A stretch of 64,000 nucleotides of DNA from Corinectria fuckeliana (lineage: Eukaryota; Ascomycota; Sordariomycetes; Hypocreales; Nectriaceae), in contig WPDH01000113.1 in assembly GCA_019137255.1 (NCBI GenBank), positions 1 to 64,000 on the forward strand, written 5' to 3'. Made by a program: the position numbers and the translations under genes. The notes under the pieces were generated by a model. That model did not search any database and was not told the origin of the DNA. It saw only the letters and a program-made list of their open reading frames with translations. This document shows, piece by piece, positions 44,519 to 56,284 of this stretch (position 1 is the first letter of the stretch; each line of letters starts with the position of its first letter).

Positions 44519-46093
44519 CTAAAAGTCGAAGCGCTCGGGCAAAACAACGGGTGCCACCAGAGTCCAGGTGTACATTCCGTAGCAGATCCATGAGCTAGCA
44601 ATCTTGACATAGCTTGCCGCGTAGGTGCGACCGACGGTGGCGAAGTCGCCCTCCTTGGTGGCCTCCTTGAAATTCATCGTCAGGAGAGTAGCCACCCACG
44701 CCGTGGCCAGGAAGAAGATGATGTGGAAAACGGCGTAGTTGTACTGGGTCTGGGATCGCTCGTCATCGTGGGACGAATGATCGCCAGCATCGCTGTCCTC
44801 GTCATCCGAGAGTAGCGCATCGGCGGGGAGGCTGCCTTCCTCGACAGCGCGGCGAAGGGCCTCAGCGCGCATCTCACGGCGGGCGAAGGGCTGCTGCGTC
44901 ACGAGATCATGTTCGTCTTCCTCCGGCAGGCGAATTCCATTGGAGTTGCCGAGCCCAAGGCTCTGAGTCGCAGCACGGGTTGTCGTGTAGGCCACGGTAA
45001 GCATGGTGACGATGGCTCCAATGACAACTGATGTGGTGCGAGTGCCCTGCGCGCGGACCAGAGGGTTGCATTGTTTGTCGTCGGGCTCCATGGACACGGC
45101 AGACATAGTGAGATAGGTACAATAAACAGCCACCATTGCGGCCTGGGCAAGCCCAGCCTTGGGATTATGTTCTTGGATGGTGGGGTTGATGGAGATGGCG
45201 GAAACCCCAAGCCAGAAAATGAGGTTGATAGTGATGGCTGCCTGATTCAGGGAGCAACTACCCCTAGCGAAGAAGACGTACTGAACAGCGGTCATGGCGA
45301 TGGAGCCCAGGTACATACTCAGGGTAGATCCAATGAGGATGAGCCTCCAAACCCTTGAATCGGTGTCCTCAATCTGTCCCAGGCAGTATTCAGCCCAGTT
45401 GTGGGCCAAGTCGACCAGCAGGATGAGTCCCAGCATCAAGAACAGCATGGCGCCAGCAAAAGCAATGTAGTTGCCCCAGAAAAGGAAGAACGGGTCGGGG
45501 ATAAGGAAAGAAAGGACGATCAGGGCAAGCCAAGCGATGATCTTGGGGCCCCAGTAGCCGTTCTGGATGGCGGCGCGGGGGTGTTTCGAGGAGGAGACGC
45601 CAAAGAGCAGGCCAGCGAGGATGAGATGAAAGACACCGAGGGCGAAGTTGATGCGGTGGACGGCAACCCAGCCGTGGCAGCTGCCCGTGGGGCAACTGAT
45701 CTGAACGTAATCGAGCATGAGGTGTTGCAGCTTCTCGATGGCCCAAGGCGTCAACATTATCCACGCGATGATCGAATTGACGAGAAGGAGTAGGGCGTAT
45801 CCGATACGGGTTGCGACACTGTTGGTACACAGTCAGCGGGGTGGAATCGTAAGGCAGATGGTTATGGCCATGTTCGCTCTATCGTACCTGTTGCCGCATT
45901 TCCCACAAGCGCTGCAGACCATGGAACAAGTCGCGGCACCGCAGCAGCTACCTACACAACCCAAGATCTGTTGAGAGCATTTGCATGTTAGCATGGCACT
46001 CAATGTGGATGAAGGGGGGGTGGGGGAGGTAAGAGCACATACGGTGCCCACGCTGGGAACCGCCAGAAGCGGCAGCGACAAGAGCGCACCCAT
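44519..46093 (-). CDS. TMS1: SERINC/TMS1 family membrane protein
   Basis: Multi-pass membrane protein of the serine incorporator family (yeast Tms1, vacuolar); its exact activity is debated, with recent links to lipid scrambling. Model: exons 46043-46093 (17 codons), 45888-45967, 44519-45818, with introns of 75 and 69 nt; 476 aa. The N-terminus M-G-A-L-L-S-L-P and the Cys-rich segment G-C-V-G-S-C-C-G-A-A-T-C-S-M-V-C-S-A-C-G are diagnostic. About ten hydrophobic helices follow, with W-A-E-Y-C-L-G and N-L-I-F-W-L-G typical of the family. A cytoplasmic acidic loop (E-E-D-E-H-D and D-D-E-D-S-D) separates the last helices; the C-terminal pair begins Y-N-Y-A-V-F-H-I-I-F. Exon phases agree (0, 2). 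Divergent from the MFS gene, 934 bases between starts. Confidence 0.92.
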
Positions 46094-47027
46094 GACGATG
46101 ACGACGGCGCAGGTGCAGTATCATGCGCAAGCGCAGAGGCAACGACGGTCGGGTCAAGTTCGTGTGCGGCAGACCAGAGAATGGGCGATTGGCTTTTCAG
46201 GTAGATGGAGATGTAGAGTCGGCAAGTCGTAGGTGAGTAGGTCAGTAGGCACAGAGGCAAGCGACCCAGCTGGTGATGTTTGCTAAGGTCGAGTCGGAGG
46301 ACGGAGGAGATGACGATGGAGGAGGCGGATGGGATGATGAGGCTGGTGGTGTTGTCGGTCGGAGACAGAACTTGAATCATTGGTTCACGTGGGATTACGT
46401 AGTCCTCCAGGTGCTCGGCTGTGAGTGGCCTGGAAGTACAGTAGGTAAGTACAAGGAGTGGCTGGTTATTAGGTAGACTATACTTAAGTAATTACGTGTG
46501 GCTTTAGTGGTGTGGCTTAGGACGTTCCCAATCCCCGGGGAGTTCCGCAGGACCTTCCCGTCGCTCTCCTCAAGCTTGGCCTCCGCTCTCGGCGACTGGT
46601 GGTGGGTGGGACAGTACACGAGCGTGCATATACCTAAGTATGGTAAGGGTACCTACAGTTCGTGCACGTATTCAGGGTGTCCCAGTGTTACCAATTAGGT
46701 AAGGGACTGACGACGCTCAGCCCTTGTAGCGGAACCCCACCGCGGATCCTGATAACGACATACCTTCCATCGTAGCTGCTGCGTTATCCCTAGGGAGAGT
46801 CCCCAGCTCCATTCCCAACTTTAACTTCTAAAGTATCTCTGCTTCAGTAAATCCTATATTACTTAGTACTTACCCATCATCTATTTATAATCTCACTTGC
46901 CTGCTTCTTATACTTATTCTCCTGCTCCTTCCTCTTTTGTTCCGTTGTTCCTTCTTTCTCCCTGCATCTCTATCCAATGGTCCACGTGGTCGTCGTCTCC
47001 TAGCGATCCTCTCCGATCGTCAACATT
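46094..47027. promoter_or_regulatory. Bidirectional intergenic region, TMS1 / MFS transporter
   Basis: About 930 bases with a GGATGATGAGG-type purine-rich stretch near 46305-46345 and a C/T-rich leader (46880-46975) before the MFS gene. Both promoters should lie here. No other gene supported. Confidence 0.5.
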
Positions 47028-48983
47028 ATGATGCACCAGCAACAGCGAGAGCTGCACCATGCGCGCATCATCGCCAGCGTAGCCGCGACTCTCATTGCCT
47101 TGGCCTGCGGTACCAATGTAGGACCTACTCCTCCTTAGCTTCTACCATCATATCATCGTCTTCTCAGGAGACCGCCTTTCATTCCCATCTGTTGCTAACA
47201 CACCCCGCCTACCTAGTATGTGTACTCGGCATGGGCTCCGCAGTTTGCCGAACGTCTCCGCCTCTCGTCGACGGAGAGCAACCTCATCGGCCTCGCTGGT
47301 AACCTCGGCCAGTACACCATGGGCGTCCCGATTGGCATTTTCGTCGACCATCGCGGCCCCAGACCCGCCGTGCTCGGAGGTGCCTTCCTGCTGGCCGCCG
47401 GCTACTTTCCGCTCCACCAGGCCTACGACAAGGCATCCGGTTCCGTGCCCTTGCTATGCCTCTTCTCCTACCTGTCCGGCCTGGGAGGCTGCATGGCCTT
47501 CGCTGCGGCTGTCAAGACGTCGGCTCTGAACTGGCCCCAACGCCGTGGCACGGCCACGGCCTTTCCGCTCGCCGCCTTTGGCCTCAGCGCCTTCTTCTTC
47601 TCTATGCTCGGTTCTCTCCTCTTCCCTGGCAACCCCAGTGCATTCCTCATGCTGCTTGCCTGGGGAACCTGTGGTATCACCTTTGGCGGCTTCTTCTTCC
47701 TCAAGGTCCATCCTCACTCCAACTACCAGTCCGTTCCAGCCTCGGACCACCAACACCGTCGTCTCTCCTCGCAGCACACGCGCCAGAACTCGGAGGAGCC
47801 CAAGACCCACCGCGCTGTAAATGCGGTTGTTGAACCCGGTATGTCGTCTAATTCCAATACAAGTAGTAGCACCAGCTCCACCTCCTCACCCTCCTCGCCC
47901 GCTCTTGCATCCGCATCAGCTTCCGCTTGCGCTTCCGCTTCCGCTTCCACCTTCCCCTTCGACTACACCCCGGATCCAACGGCCGTTCCTGGAATCCCAT
48001 CCGAGCCTGCTAGTGGCCGTGTGGTTGCCGCCGAGAACCCCGAGGACCCCGAGGCGGGCGAGACGTCGTCCTTGATGTCCCACCCGGCGTCTCTGGCCGG
48101 CGATGATGACCCCCTCATAGGGAACCATGTTGATATTGATCGGTCTCACCGCGTAGACATTCGAGGTTTTACATTGCTTCGCACCCTGGACTTCTGGCAG
48201 CTCTTCGCCATCATGGGAATATTAGCTGGTGTTGGCATCATGACCATCAAGTACGCAGTCTTTCTTCGCCCATGTTCCCCTCGCATGCCGCTGACTTCCA
48301 CTTCCCAGCAACATCGGCAACGATGCCAAGGCGTTGTGGATGCACTACGATAAGTCCGTCACAAACGAGTTTCTTATCAAACGCCAGCAGATGCATGTGT
48401 CAACACTTTCCGTGTGTAGCTTCCTCGGGAGATTATCCAGTGGTGAGTTGCCCGTTCCCACCATTATATCCCGTCTCAGACTCTCACATTTGATGATATA
48501 GGGGTTGGTTCCGACTTTCTGGTCAAACGCCTCCACGCCAGCCGGCTCTGGTGTTTGGTCGTCGCCTGCGTCGTCTTCTTGGTAGCTCAGTTTTCTGCTC
48601 TAAGCATTGCCAACCCACACTTGCTGGGGATTGTCTCCAGCTTGTCGGGCCTAGGCTATGGATTCCTCTTCGGCGTCTACCCGTCGATTATTGCCGAAAC
48701 ATTCGGCATAAACGGGCTGAGCCAGAACTGGGGATTCATGACGCTTTCTCCTGTCATCTCGTCCAATATTTTCAACATCTTCTATGGCAGGGTATACGAT
48801 GAACACAGCGTAGTCCAGCCAAACGGGGAACGATCTTGTCTTGATGGCCTCGAGTGTTATCGTTCAGCATACGACGTTACCCTGCTCGCCTGTGCAGGTG
48901 GCCTTGCCATAACATTATGGGTCATTCGCCACCAATATAACCAGCACCCCCGGGAGAGCACCAAGGCCGAAGAGGAGGATTAA
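47028..48983 (+). CDS. MCH1: MFS transporter, MCH1/nodulin-like family
   Basis: Predicted vacuolar or plasma-membrane major facilitator of the nodulin-like/Mch1 group; substrate unknown (yeast Mch1 resembles monocarboxylate carriers but does not transport tested monocarboxylates). Model: exons 47028-47117, 47217-48250, 48309-48442, 48502-48983; 579 aa. Helix 1 is split by intron 1 and joins as G-T-N|Y-V-Y-S-A-W-A-P-Q-F. The first bundle has G-N-L-G-Q-Y-T-M-G-V-P-I-G and the loop D-H-R-G-P-R. A long Ser/Ala/Pro-rich central loop (roughly residues 200-330) separates two six-helix halves. The second half contains N-N-I-G-N-D-A-K-A-L-W, L-G-R-L-S-S-G-V-G-S-D and G-Y-G-F-L-F-G-V-Y-P-S-I. The tail E-S-T-K-A-E-E-E-D is acidic. 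Two adjacent ATGs occur; the first is used here. Confidence 0.82.
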
Positions 48984-49939
48984 TCAATATCATTGTAGAC
49001 GCGAAGGTTTTAGAGGGAAATTAGGTGGTTTAGCAACGGGTTTTTTAATGCACTTCTGGCGTAAGGTGTACATGATCTAGTTTAGATATGAGCTTAGTTG
49101 CGGGGAAAAGAGAACTCGTTAGACGCGGTCGCTACCATCCTAGACAGGCGCTGTTAGACGGGCACAGGAACAGCCGCATCGGGGTATCTTGGCCAAGTTT
49201 CTTTGGAGCGTATATATAAATGGATGTCTGTCCACGATCCCGAATACTTGGGTTCCCGGTTCAAGATTATAATCCCTCGACTGCTACACAGTCAACCTCT
49301 CGTACTCATGGTATCTAGTTGTATGCCCTCGCTGACTCCGCAGCAGCCACTCAAAGCCGCCTCTCAGAGGTCGGCATATTCGAGGCATCAAACTCTCCTT
49401 CACTTAGCTTGACGTGAAATCCTCCATGATGCCACGACCAACAACGGCCGACTATTCAAGACACATTCAAACGAAGAAAATGCCTTTGCCTAGGATGTTC
49501 AAGACTCTTCGGTCTTCCGCCTTTCCCGTCTACCAGTAATAACGCCGAAGTAATGCTCATAGTGTCAAAATGACACAGACCGAATTACACCACCCAACTC
49601 TGCCTCTTCTGGAGGTTGCAAGACGCTGACTCCCTGACAATGCAAAATATGAAGAAAATAAAACCGGCCGGGATCCGCGCTCAACAGTGAGAAAGAAACT
49701 CGAGGAAGGCCTGGAACACAAACGGCCCTTCCCCCTAAACAGGCTGTGGCCTTGATAGAGTAGGCAAAGGGAAATGTTAAAGGAAATGCTGGTATCCTGT
49801 TGTAGAAATTAAGACAGCTTATGTGATGTCTGTTGATAGTGCATATTGGCCCTGTCGGATCTGAGGTCAGAGCTCATAAGCTCGAAATGAAAAAAGGCGT
49901 AAATAATAAAATGTCTTCAGCCGCGTATGCCTGGTGTCG
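48984..49939. other. Intergenic between convergent MFS and BST1 genes
   Basis: About 950 bases of 3' flanking sequence for both genes. No coding, RNA or repeat feature seen. Confidence 0.5.
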
Positions 49940-52900
49940 TCAGGGGGCTTTCCCGTTCTTGTCAGTATCATTGGTGTTGCCTTCAAACATAGCACCAAAC
50001 CCACTCAAAGACCAGGAGTCGTTCGTGGAATGTACCACGACTAGCCACACAGCAATAACGTTCACCAGATAGTGAAGCATGTACGCATGAGACACGCCGT
50101 ACACAGCGGCGTACAGAGCCGTCAGAAAGAGTAGGACACTCGTAACGTGTCGCAGTCCGCTGGTGAGCTGGGGAACCATCTTCCCTGTCGTTAGGTTCTC
50201 CACAAGGAGAATAAAGGGCATGATAGAAAGGACATTGTGATGTGATGAGAACGGGGTGAGCCAATGGACTGCCAAGTTTCGAATCCAAACCGCTAAGATC
50301 GGCAAATTAATGGGAAGAATCCAAAGCATTAAGAGGAGGATGGAATGTGCGTAGTGGTAATAGTTGGAATTGGCGGTTGACGAAGCAGTCACATTGATCC
50401 GAAGGGCCCGAACGACGGTGAAGAGTTGCACGATGCACGCCACAAGGTAGGCGAATTGGTATGGAATGAAGGTCGACACCAGAAACAAGAGGATTGCTGT
50501 CGTGATCATGCGTCGCCTTGGTGTAGATGGCACAAACGCAGGAGACTTGGTACGTGTTTGGTCATCAGCCGCACCCAGAAGAGTCAGAGAAATAAGCAGG
50601 CTGTATAACAGGCCGAAACACTGCGTCAAGGCTAGCGTGACGTAGTGGAGGGCGGTGCAAACGCCAATGCAGACGACGCCAATTAAGGGGACTAGAAACC
50701 AGAAGAAAGGATCGTCAGTCCCAATCAGACTCTCGTGTTGATGAAAGTTGATGCCCGACGTAGTCGGGATGTTCCGGTTTACAAGCCGGCCCAGCCCTGC
50801 GATGGAAGCTCCGCTTAGTGAAGTCGAAAGGAGAGTCAACGAAAGAAGCAGAAGCGGGATTGACTGTCGGAGGCACATGTCTAAGCTCTCGGAGAACGAT
50901 ATGAAGACCCCGGAGTTATCGTACACACGAAACTGCTTCCGTAACACCAATGTGACTGTGAGCAAAGGGAAAGCGGCAAAAACAGTTCGATATCGCATGT
51001 ACAGCTTCCCCAAGCTTCCCCAGAAATCCGCTTTGATCTCGAGACGGATGGCAGTATTGCAGGACGGATCGGTCCATATTTCGAAGGTGAGTCCAGTTTC
51101 AGCTCGAGATTCCAAGGGCTCTGGCATGTAAGGAGCTATACCGTGAAGGCTGATGGCTGCGCTCTTTGCATTAACAAAGTATTTAGACTCGTACGGCCGA
51201 TCCAAGTACTGCCGCACCAAAGGGCAGAAGAGAGCGTGTTCAACTTCGCAATGAGGGCTCGTAACTTGCAGGTCGTAAGCTAGCAAAGCTGACTGGAGAG
51301 ATGGAATATTGACTTCCACAGCCATTGGTCGATCGGCTGGGAGTTCCAAGGACGTTCCAGCCAAGAGTAACCGTGCCAGGCCAATATCCTGCCTTTTTGA
51401 GAAGGCTGACTCATCGCTGAATTCCGCCACCACAAAGTTACGTGTGCCGGATGTGGTCTTGTCCACGATTGCGACGAACTGGTGATCCGAGACCTGGTCT
51501 AAGTCATACTGAAGGTAGGAAAACGGATCAATCTCCGGGTCCCTGTCAAGGTAGAATGGAAACTGTGTCAAAGACGTCGAGGCAGGGAGCAAAATCAAGT
51601 CTGAAGCAGCGTTTTTGCATGCAAATCTCGTCGTTGAGCCGGTCTTGTCAACAGAAAGATCCAGTTGAAAGGGGTAGAGTGAGCTGGCCGGTCCCGAATG
51701 AGAAGGGAAGACACTGCAAAAGAGAACTTCCAACTTGCCGCTCTCCCCATCCTCATCAAGCCGAGCGTCCGTGAGAAGAGTGAACCGCTTAGACTCGGGT
51801 GAGCCTTGCGGGGGAACTGGAAGCAGATGCGCTCTGGGCTTAGACTGATGTCCCAGGTTCTTCAGAATGAGCCGCGCCCCGGATGGAAGAATAGAGTTAG
51901 ATCGATCATCCAAAGTGAGAAGCGTCGTTGCTTCCTTCAGACTAAGATCCTTCTCTGTTGTCGACTCCATGCCAGTCAAAAAGCGCTTCTTGAAGACCCT
52001 CATCCGATCGGCCCGTGGCTTCGTTTGTGATGCGCGATGAACATCAACAATGTCGTACAGTGTTCGTGCAACGACCTTTCTGAATTGGTCACACCAGAGA
52101 ATGGCCTGGTGATCCATGCTTGTCCAGACAGTTGGGATCCCGGTCGTGAAAACTGTGAAGCCATGCGTGGGGGGCACAAGAGACTCGAGGCTCGTATAAT
52201 CCGAAGGTACAACCGTATCCAAGCCACCGCCAGCTATTGACACAAGAGTGACATGCCACAGCGGGTTGTTGTTTGCCCACTTCTGCGAGTAGGCACGCCT
52301 CCAGTAGTCGTTGATTTCGTCATACAACTGTACAATCTGTCCATCGAAGGTGACTGCTGGGCGTGCGTGTGGTGCGGACATTGTGATTATGGTATTGATT
52401 GAGTTCGATTGATAGTTGGTCTGGACGAGCATCGCTCTTGCAACGACTCCGCCCATGGAGTGTCCAAGGACTATTACGGAGGTCGGGTCTGGGAGATGGC
52501 CGTCGCGAGCCTTGCGTTGGGGATCTGAGTAGAGCGAGAGGATGTAGCGAATTGCTTCATTGAGATATTCGGCCTGGTCGAGCAAAGTCTGACCATGGAA
52601 AGCGGTAATATCTTCGTTGAAATCAACAGTGAAGAAGTCGAGGCCTCGAACTCCAGCCTCCAGGGCCGTATTATCGTGTTGAAGATTGTGGTGAAAGAAA
52701 TTTGCCGCCTCCGAGGCAATCGGGCGGACCTGCTTGTAACTTCCAGCATTGCCAGGAATAAACAGAACGGGGATTCCTTTCAACTATGAGAGAACAGTTA
52801 GATGACAGTGCATGGGCGACCAATCGCAGCCAGTCATGGGCAGAGAATGGGCCATACCTTGTCCTCCTCGTCAACTCCTAGTTCGCGATATAAGTACAGG

Positions 52901-53412
52901 GAGTATTTCGTAGCGAAGCGAGTGTGTTCGGTATCGAACTCGGTGAAGCGCACGTAGGAGGGACGCATATAGGACATGCGACATCCTTTAGCATCGAGCT
53001 GGCGGGTCACGAGAGACCGAAGGATACTGAAAAGAAGGGCGATTCCCAGGGCGGAAGTGAGAAGGACGAGAAGAGAGATAGGCGAAGAGTGGTGGGAACG
53101 GCGGGCGGGGGAGGGGGACTGGGGCGGTGTCCTGGGGAGAGCCATGCTAGGGATGCAGGGAGCAGCGAGAGAGGGTGAGGTTTGTGTCATGGTGGTGGTC
53201 GGTAAAGGATCGTCGCGAATAAGGCCGTTCCGTCCATTGCGGCCATGCGAGTGCTTCCAATTGAGACTGCTTGGGCGCCTACTCCTTGCGGACGATGGAC
53301 GCGAACTCAGTCCAGAAGGGCGCGTGTTGGGGCTGGGATCGGGGTCGGGGATGTCGGAGTCGAGAGAGGATTCGTCACCGTCATCGGCCGACCCTGAGGA
53401 ACGCCTCTTCAT
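49940..53412 (-). CDS. BST1: GPI inositol-deacylase
   Basis: ER lipase removing the acyl chain from GPI inositol, needed for export and quality control of GPI proteins (yeast Bst1, human PGAP1). Model: exon 1 52858-53412, 74-nt intron 52784-52857, exon 2 49940-52783; 1132 aa. The start M-K-R-R-S-S-G-S follows fungal relatives; a longer frame extends upstream. The N-terminus is Ser/Pro-rich and cytosolic, then a transmembrane segment (I-S-L-L-V-L-L-T-S-A-L-G-I-A-L-L-F). The PGAP1 lipase domain carries L-F-I-P-G-N-A-G-S-Y-K-Q-V-R and the nucleophile Ser294 in V-L-G-H-S-M-G-G. C-terminal hydrophobic segments form about eight membrane helices. The intron falls between Y-R-E-L-G-V-D-E-E-D-K and L-K-G-I-P-V-L-F, as expected from family continuity. 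Confidence 0.92.
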
Positions 53413-56284
53413 GGAGAAGGGGCGTAGAGACTCTCCGAGAGCCTTGAGAGCGAAAGGAGGGAGAAAATCGGAGCGGCAGTCGGAGTCGGACGAATACGAC
53501 GGCGGAGGGACGAGGTCGACGAAGCGAGGGGAGGCTTGAAAGTCGAGATCGAGGGCGACAACGAGGGCGACGATGATGAGGGATTGGCGGCGAGTTGGAT
53601 GGTTGGACGATTGACGGTTGGAGTGTTGGCCAGGTTTAGCTAAGCTCGGAGCAAGCAGCAACGGCGGCGGCAGTAGCGACAAGTAGGTAGCATGGAAGCC
53701 AGAGCAGGATCAATAGGTGCAAAGTAGTGGCAGGGGGGGCTGGCAAAGGCGCAATCCAGGCCACGACCACCAACGACCAGCAGCCAGCAACGACTAGCAG
53801 CGAGCGACCAGGTCGAGGGAGATGGGGCGGCGAGGGCAAGAAATCAAACGAGTGTGAGGTTCGGCCGCGCGGGGACCTGGCGTGTGAGCGCTATCTTCCG
53901 ATGGAGCTTTGGAGGACGCTGCTAGGAACGGGTGAAGAACAGCCACAACGAGGGCGATAGCGACAGCGAAAGCGACACACAGCAACGAGGAGAATGAGGA
54001 GAACGAGGGCGTGGAGAGCGTGGAGGCCTGGAAGGAGGACGACGACGCACTAGCAAAAGGCGACAATGCCCGTTCCCTTGAGGCGTGGGTTGTGGGTTGC
54101 GGGTTGTGTGTGAGTGCGCGTGCGTGCGTGGCTGCGTGGGTACAAAGTGACTGGGGAGGTAATAGGAAGGTGTGGGTGCGTGCTTGCGTAAGTACGTGCG
54201 CAGGTGGGAAATTTGCTGTCGATGGCCGGTCTCCCAGTTAGCGGTAGCGGCGTCGGGTCACGTCTCCCCTTTGTCTGGACCAATGCTCCTTGGAAATACC
54301 TGGGCTCCCGGTCTCCTTCACTGTACCTAATACTTACGAAGTAATCTTACCACGTTCAATCGCCCGTAAACCCCAGCTGTCCAACAGCATCACCCTCCAT
54401 CTAGCAGCTTGGCGGCGTTCTTGCGTGCCAGCATTACAATGTCTAAGTTAAAGTGTACGCGGTATTTTCTTTTCTTCTTCCCCCTTTCAAAGCTTCGTAA
54501 ATACACTATTGGCAACAATTCCATATTTGATTTGTAACTATAGCTAGACCTAGTAGGTACTTACTGACTGACCTACTATGGAGCACTGGAAGTGGGTACC
54601 TCAGCCTGGGTGGCATCTCATCTAACTCAGGTAATGAATAAAATAAATGGTTTATTTTGCAAACTTCTTCACTGTACGTAGTCCTATGTAACACTCTATC
54701 TCCACACCGCCCTCAAATCAGCAAATACACTTCCATCGAACAATTTGTAGATACAGGAAGAGAATAAACAAGGTCCTAAAGCAGACAGCTCTTTGCACCG
54801 AGAACTACATACTTAGTACTGGCAATTGCTGCCTCAAGCTATCCGAGAGTATTGATGGCGTGCCTTAGCCCTGGTTTCGAAGAGGTGGAGTTAAGGAAAT
54901 GCTGCCTGGCCAGGTTGCCGTTGCAACAGAAATCACCCTTTGGATATCCAAATATCCTCTCATACAAAGGGCACGAGGACAAGAGGATCCATACATAGTA
55001 CATGTACATAGGCATCAAGTCCAGGATAATTAGAGGACAAGAGAAATCCACTCCTAAATGAACCGGACGAGGCTAGCTTATCAGCTAGATTATGCGCCTC
55101 TGGAACGAGCAAGACGCGATGTCTACTTCGTACTCTGTACCAAGGCCTCGATCCTTGCCAGCCCACTATTCCGGACCTCTTCCCGCCCCTGCCGCCGAGC
55201 AATCAGGTTCCAGGTCCTTAATCGCTAGTAGCAGAGCCAAGTCTCCAAGCGAAACTTGGTATCTGCTTCCATCGATCGAGAAACTTGGAAGAAGCATTGG
55301 TCCTTGCCACTTCCGTCGGTCCGTCCCCGTCGCAAGCGGCTAGCAGTCGCCCAAGTAGATTAAAAGTGCCCTGCTCCGCCCAGCAGATAATTAACCGGAG
55401 CTGGCCGTCCTCATTTCAGCCAGCAAAACAACCCTAGTAAAGATATGGAGCTCGAGCGAATGGCAAGCTTCTTCGGCCGCAAATATTTTTGTTTCGCTGG
55501 AGTAGGTAAGTAGGTAGTCGCACTGCGGACAAAATTGGCGGCGCTGCATCCGGCGTGCCACCGCCACGTCTCAGTATCAATTAAGGTATCGAGTTTCTTT
55601 GCAACATTACTGCTCAATCTCCTCGCCTTTGGTTGTCTACATACTTTTCAATTAACTCGGAAAACGTGGTCATATGATGTCAGAATGTGTTCTACTCCAT
55701 CGATATACATCTAGTGCCAAGGGTCCGTGCTATTACCGTAGATGAATCTCAAAGTGTTCGTTCACGTAACTTCAGTCTCAGATACCTACCCACCTTCAAT
55801 GGGTTAGCATATTGGCATATTACTTCAATATGGCACTCACTCCAAATCCACACTAGCATTTACTTTCAATTTAGGTGTTACTCAGTCTCGTTCCTCACTT
55901 CACGGTAGCTACATGTGAACGGGTTGCCGCGTCATGCAGGTATAGTGTATATGTACTGCACGGGCTCTGATTATGACATTATCCGTATCCACTTTACGCG
56001 TTTGCCCGGACTCCACCCGTTGTCGATGCACGCAGAAGCCATCAGCGTCCAACCTCGCTCTGGTGAAGTAGGAAGGCCAGTCATCCTCAAGAGCCAACAG
56101 CATCACTTCACCGCGGCCAAAGATTCTCGTTCTGTAAATCCTCATCAGCAAGCTTCCTTGTGCCGCTCAATCAGCTTTTCTGCCATACACTTACTTGCCC
56201 TATAGTCTGCTGAATTAACGTCGTTGTCGTGAGCCAAACACGTGTACGTCCACATGTGCGTGCACGATCAAGTCAAGTTGTGCC
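53413..56284. other. Long intergenic region, BST1 / PMS1 promoters
   Basis: About 2.9 kb between divergent starts. The BST1 side (53413-54280) is GC-rich with many GCGAGGGC/GAGG words and open frames that look compositional rather than coding, although the BST1 frame itself stays open to about 53680. The PMS1 side is AT-richer, with an ACGCGT motif at 55996. No gene supported. Confidence 0.5.
55996..56001. promoter_or_regulatory. ACGCGT, candidate MBF (MCB) site
   Basis: A single ACGCGT, the MluI cell-cycle box recognised by MBF-type complexes, lies 284 bp upstream of the PMS1 ATG. S-phase repair genes often carry it in ascomycetes. One hexamer is weak evidence on its own. Confidence 0.3.

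Noticed and set aside
49240..49290. GGTTCAAGATTATAATCCC, resembles a tRNA T-arm
   Set aside because: The stem is not formed around the loop and no A-box or acceptor stem is present.
53413..53682. In-frame upstream extension of BST1
   Set aside because: The frame is open but uses a low-complexity sequence; the Met at 53412 (M-K-R-R-S-S-G-S) fits fungal BST1 N-termini better.
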